From contig JAJEKB010020542.1 in assembly GCA_022393335.1 (NCBI GenBank), forward strand, positions 17,215-81,214: a stretch of 64,000 nucleotides of DNA. Reading direction: 5' to 3'. A program made the position numbers and the translations under genes. Under the pieces are notes generated by a model. It was not told the DNA's origin. It searched no databases and was given only the letters and a program-made list of their open reading frames with translations. Within the stretch, counting starts at the first letter, position 1, and every line of letters starts with the position of its first letter. The DNA comes from Macrotrachela quadricornifera (lineage: Eukaryota; Rotifera; Eurotatoria; Philodinida; Philodinidae). Below are positions 60,835-64,000 of the stretch, piece by piece.

Positions 60835-63800
60835 TTACGGGAAAAATTTTTTTATTTCTTGAGGATGAATAATTTTTATTCGTTGATGTAAAGTATCATG
60901 TAAACCAAGAAATTCACATTTTTCACACAAATTTATTTTACAGTTCATACATTCGTATCGTATACCAATAATAGGTGATACAGAACATGTTGCACAATAA
61001 GTATTCACATGAATCATTCCACTAATATCTCGAAGATAAATGGATGATGGATATAAACTAGAATCACGAATACATATTAAAGGATGATTTAAATCATGCG
61101 TCTGATTTGGTGATGTTTGACAATTCTGACAGAAATCTACATTTGGACAAAACATACACTTATATCTATTACCAACTATTGGCGTCTTAGAACATCCATC
61201 ACATGTAATACTTATATGCTGAATAAGAGATTGTATTTGCTGTTGTTGTTGTTGTTGTTGATTATAGGTAATTAATTTATCTTGAAGACGGCGACATTCA
61301 TCTTTACTTTTTTCTAATTCATCTTTGAGTTTTTGTAAATTCGAATCACCAAATTCAATTTGACCAATATCAATTGTTTGATTATAATCTGTTAATCGCA
61401 TTGTTTTTATGTATTTTTCTTCATTAATTGTACCAAAATTTTTATAAATATAAACTAATACTGTAGTAACACCTGTTAGTGTATGTTGAGCATTTCTTAT
61501 AAATGTTAAACTAATTGAATATGTTCCATTAACTGCTTTACGAAGTAAATATTCAATTGGTTGATCAGCTTGAAATGATGTACATGTCATATAACCACCA
61601 ATATCTGTTTTTGGTGAATCAAAATTATTACATATTTGTCCAGTTGGTTCTTTAATTGAAAGTTTTATTAATGTATCAGGTGTATCCCATTGAGCAATAA
61701 TTCGAATATCAACAGGTAAATGACGTGTAAGACTAACATCAATTTCAGGTACTGCTCTATTCATTAAAACTAAAAGTCGATTTAAATCAATTAAAACAAT
61801 TGTTTGAATTGTTTTAAATCTTTCATCCCATGTTTGAGTAAGAATTTGTTTAAAATATTGTAATGCTTGATCATATTCACCAAGTTCAATTAGAACAAGT
61901 GCTAAATCACGTAATGATTGTGGTTCATCAGAACGTAATGAATAAATTTTTTGAAAAACACTTAAAGCTATATTCCATTGTTTTATTTCCATTAATTTAT
62001 ATGCAACTGTTCGATACAATTGTGGCGACTCTAGTTCTAATTCTAAAATATTTGTTAATATACGTAAACCATATTCAATCGATTTATTATCTATTATTTG
62101 ATTATTTTCTTGTTTGGTTTGATTAAATTTATCTAATATTGATAAAAATGTTGGTAATGAAAAAAAGAAAGATGCAACATCAAAATAAAATGAAGGTGAT
62201 TGATGATTTGATATTCGTTCATCAAGATAAATTAAATATGCACTTGTTATGTTATTTGCAGAAGATAATCGTGTTATATATGATGATTGAGAATTGTATT
62301 CATTAAGAATGACTGTCGAAGTTTCTTCAGTTGTAGATGATGATTCTTTTGGTAGATTTATTAAAGTACTTGATTGTTGTGGAACTGTAGAAGAACCAAA
62401 TCCTGTAAAAACAGGGGAAGTAGAATTCTGTGTAGATTGTGCTACATTGGCGACATTCGTTGTAGGAGCACCAAATGAAAAAGTTTGTGATCCAAAAAGA
62501 GTAGACGTTGGCCAAATCGTTGGTTGAAAAACAGGAGCGGTTGTGTTTGATCCAAAAGAAAACTGTGATGATGATCCGAAAAGAGATGTTTGTGATACTT
62601 TAGGTAAATAAGCTCGATGACGATCAATATCAGTAATAACTTGATCATACCATTGACATGTTTTATTCCATTTCTGTATTAATTCAGATATATAATTTGT
62701 TTTTTTAATATGTTCTTGTGTTTGATGTTGTATATATTGATTATAAAGTATTGTACGTGTTTTAGCTGGACATACATGATATTGAAGATGTTGTTGAAGT
62801 GTTTCAAGTACTAATAATGATGTAAATTGACTAACTAATGAATATTCTAATCCAAGTTTTAATATATCAGATTTATATCTATCTTTAAATGCATTTAATT
62901 CATTTAATTTTTGTTGTGCCCATAAACGACGAATTAAACCAAAATAATTCGATTTATGTAATGATATATCAAATGAAATAGGTAAACGAGATATTTGATT
63001 ATTCATTGAAAATTCAAGTTCAAATTGAATTATATTTGGTAATGGATTTGGTATTTGTCCAACAAGAAGAAATCGATCTGAATTTAATGGAATTGATATT
63101 GAATTACTTGGATATATTTGTTGTATAATAGAAGTTGAATGAATATTAACATATTTTATTTGAATACTTTCAATTAATGTTATTAAATCATTTGAATTAA
63201 ATTCTAATTTTTCACGATTTAAATATCCACCCCCATATTGATTATATTGAATTAAATAACGAATAAAATCAAAATTACATGGTTCATGTAGATAATTTCC
63301 ATTAAAAATCCATATAGGTGCATGAAAATGAATAAAAAAATTTTCTTTTATTAAATCATTATTTAGTGTTGATATACAATCACTAAAAAGAAAAAAACAA
63401 TTTATTTGTTCTTGAAAATTAATTGTTGATAATTGTGATAAATTTGTTGCACCATCATATGATAAATTTTGAAAAATATTTTCAAAATCATTCCAATTAT
63501 TTTTATGAAGTTGAAAAATAATTTTTTCTTCCATATTATTTCGAAATATAATAATTATTATTTTAATTTCATTTATTAATGTTAACCAATAATTAAAAAT
63601 TTTTTTTAATCCATTTAATTCTAATAAACGATTTTCTTTTGTATTCGAACGACTTAAACTTGCATCCCATAGAATACAAATTGTTTTTGATGGAAAATCA
63701 ATTTGATTAATTTTTTCTTGAATTGGCTTTGGTAAACTACAACTAATAGCAAAATATGCACCAATAGTTAAATCTTCTTCAATAGCACTTAGAATTGGTT

Positions 63801-64000
63801 TAAATGCATTAGATAATATATATGAAAGTATTTGATTATTATCATTAGATGGTTCAACATTAGTTAAATGCCATTCAGCAGTATATTGTCCATTTCCATT
63901 ATCAATAAATTGTGGATAATTATTTATTGTTTGATTAGAATTTGTTATAAAACTTGGTTTAGTTAGTTTTGTTTCATCAAAACATGTAAGAACAACATCG
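60835..64000 (-). CDS. Large MIDAS/FG-repeat/two-ZZ-finger protein (5' end outside window)
   Basis: The frame is open without interruption from the window edge to the stop at 60835, at least 1054 residues; the ATG at 63534 is internal, since conserved-looking sequence continues upstream. Order, N to C: ICILWDASLSRS, a DxSxS MIDAS-like motif as in VIT/von Willebrand A proteins; several beta-rich segments; Gly/Phe repeats (SLFGSSSQFSFGS, LFGSQTFSFGAP, FTGFGSS); helical TPR-like repeats (LALVLIELGEYDQALQYFKQ); a coiled coil with polyGln; and two ZZ-type zinc fingers, CDGCSKTPIVGNRYKCMFC and CATCSVSPIIGIRYECMNC, each with further CxxC and His ligands. Function is unknown; ZZ fingers usually bind peptides. 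There are no introns in this part. Confidence 0.82.
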   Translation of the reverse strand, partial: DVVLTCFDETKLTKPSFITNSNQTINNYPQFIDNGNGQYTAEWHLTNVEPSNDNNQILSYILSNAFKPILSAIEEDLTIGAYFAISCSLPKPIQEKINQIDFPSKTICILWDASLSRSNTKENRLLELNGLKKIFNYWLTLINEIKIIIIIFRNNMEEKIIFQLHKNNWNDFENIFQNLSYDGATNLSQLSTINFQEQINCFFLFSDCISTLNNDLIKENFFIHFHAPIWIFNGNYLHEPCNFDFIRYLIQYNQYGGGYLNREKLEFNSNDLITLIESIQIKYVNIHSTSIIQQIYPSNSISIPLNSDRFLLVGQIPNPLPNIIQFELEFSMNNQISRLPISFDISLHKSNYFGLIRRLWAQQKLNELNAFKDRYKSDILKLGLEYSLVSQFTSLLVLETLQQHLQYHVCPAKTRTILYNQYIQHQTQEHIKKTNYISELIQKWNKTCQWYDQVITDIDRHRAYLPKVSQTSLFGSSSQFSFGSNTTAPVFQPTIWPTSTLFGSQTFSFGAPTTNVANVAQSTQNSTSPVFTGFGSSTVPQQSSTLINLPKESSSTTEETSTVILNEYNSQSSYITRLSSANNITSAYLIYLDERISNHQSPSFYFDVASFFFSLPTFLSILDKFNQTKQENNQIIDNKSIEYGLRILTNILELELESPQLYRTVAYKLMEIKQWNIALSVFQKIYSLRSDEPQSLRDLALVLIELGEYDQALQYFKQILTQTWDERFKTIQTIVLIDLNRLLVLMNRAVPEIDVSLTRHLPVDIRIIAQWDTPDTLIKLSIKEPTGQICNNFDSPKTDIGGYMTCTSFQADQPIEYLLRKAVNGTYSISLTFIRNAQHTLTGVTTVLVYIYKNFGTINEEKYIKTMRLTDYNQTIDIGQIEFGDSNLQKLKDELEKSKDECRRLQDKLITYNQQQQQQQQIQSLIQHISITCDGCSKTPIVGNRYKCMFCPNVDFCQNCQTSPNQTHDLNHPLICIRDSSLYPSSIYLRDISGMIHVNTYCATCSVSPIIGIRYECMNCKINLCEKCEFLGLHDTLHQRIKIIHPQEIKKFFP

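Noticed and set aside
61863..62648. Several ORFs on both strands
   Set aside because: Shadows of the large minus-strand ZZ-finger gene in other frames.
1..64000. tRNA, rRNA, CRISPR or bacterial operon structure
   Set aside because: No cloverleaf-like conserved boxes, rRNA segments or spaced direct repeats were recognised by eye; a covariance-model scan would be needed to exclude small RNAs.

Overview
The window looks like nuclear DNA of a small, AT-rich animal genome, most likely a bdelloid rotifer or a close relative. Animal genes (Wnt, a 5-HT2-like receptor, axonemal dynein light chain, tetraspanin, HIP1) have many short GT-AG introns, often 45-80 bp. They lie beside genes of bacterial or fungal character: a Gfo/Idh/MocA oxidoreductase, a predicted six-hairpin glycosidase, a PF12831-type FAD oxidoreductase, a GT32 mannosyltransferase and a decayed cobyric acid synthase. 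This mixture, with frequent small transposons, is what is known of bdelloids. The genus cannot be decided from sequence alone, and an AT-rich monogonont is not excluded.

Layout. 1-3 kb: sparse sequence, then a four-exon Wnt gene (minus). 4.1-7.8 kb: an intronless 641-aa orphan (minus) and a three-exon membrane protein (plus), divergent. 7.8-10.9 kb: a divergent pair of carbohydrate-type genes sharing a 345-bp intergenic region. 11.5-15 kb: a compact housekeeping cluster, RAMAC (minus), DNALI1 (plus) and Asterix/WDR83OS (minus; five short exons). 16.6-20.3 kb: a claudin-like four-TM protein and a tetraspanin. 21.6-25.2 kb: a six-exon 5-HT2-like GPCR with a huge third cytoplasmic loop. 29.1-37.0 kb: a 33-exon HIP1/HIP1R gene that can be spliced in frame from start to stop (1288 codons). 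39.8-43.7 kb: a secreted FAD oxidoreductase, then PIG-L and a GT32 glycosyltransferase in tandem on the minus strand, 112 bp apart, with a strong splice acceptor just before the second start.

43.8-60.8 kb is an accessory block: two long foldback elements, three small DNA transposons with readable ends (hAT-type with 8-bp TSD, piggyBac-type with TTAA, mariner-type with TA), a seven-exon orphan with a tandem exon duplication, a broken F-box gene, and a bacterial-type cobQ pseudogene whose homology stops exactly at the mariner-type insertion. 60.8-64 kb holds the 3' part of a large minus-strand gene with a MIDAS-like motif, FG repeats and two ZZ zinc fingers, running off the right edge.

All exon boundaries were read by eye from GT/AG sites and reading-frame continuity. 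Family assignments come from motif recognition, not database searches.
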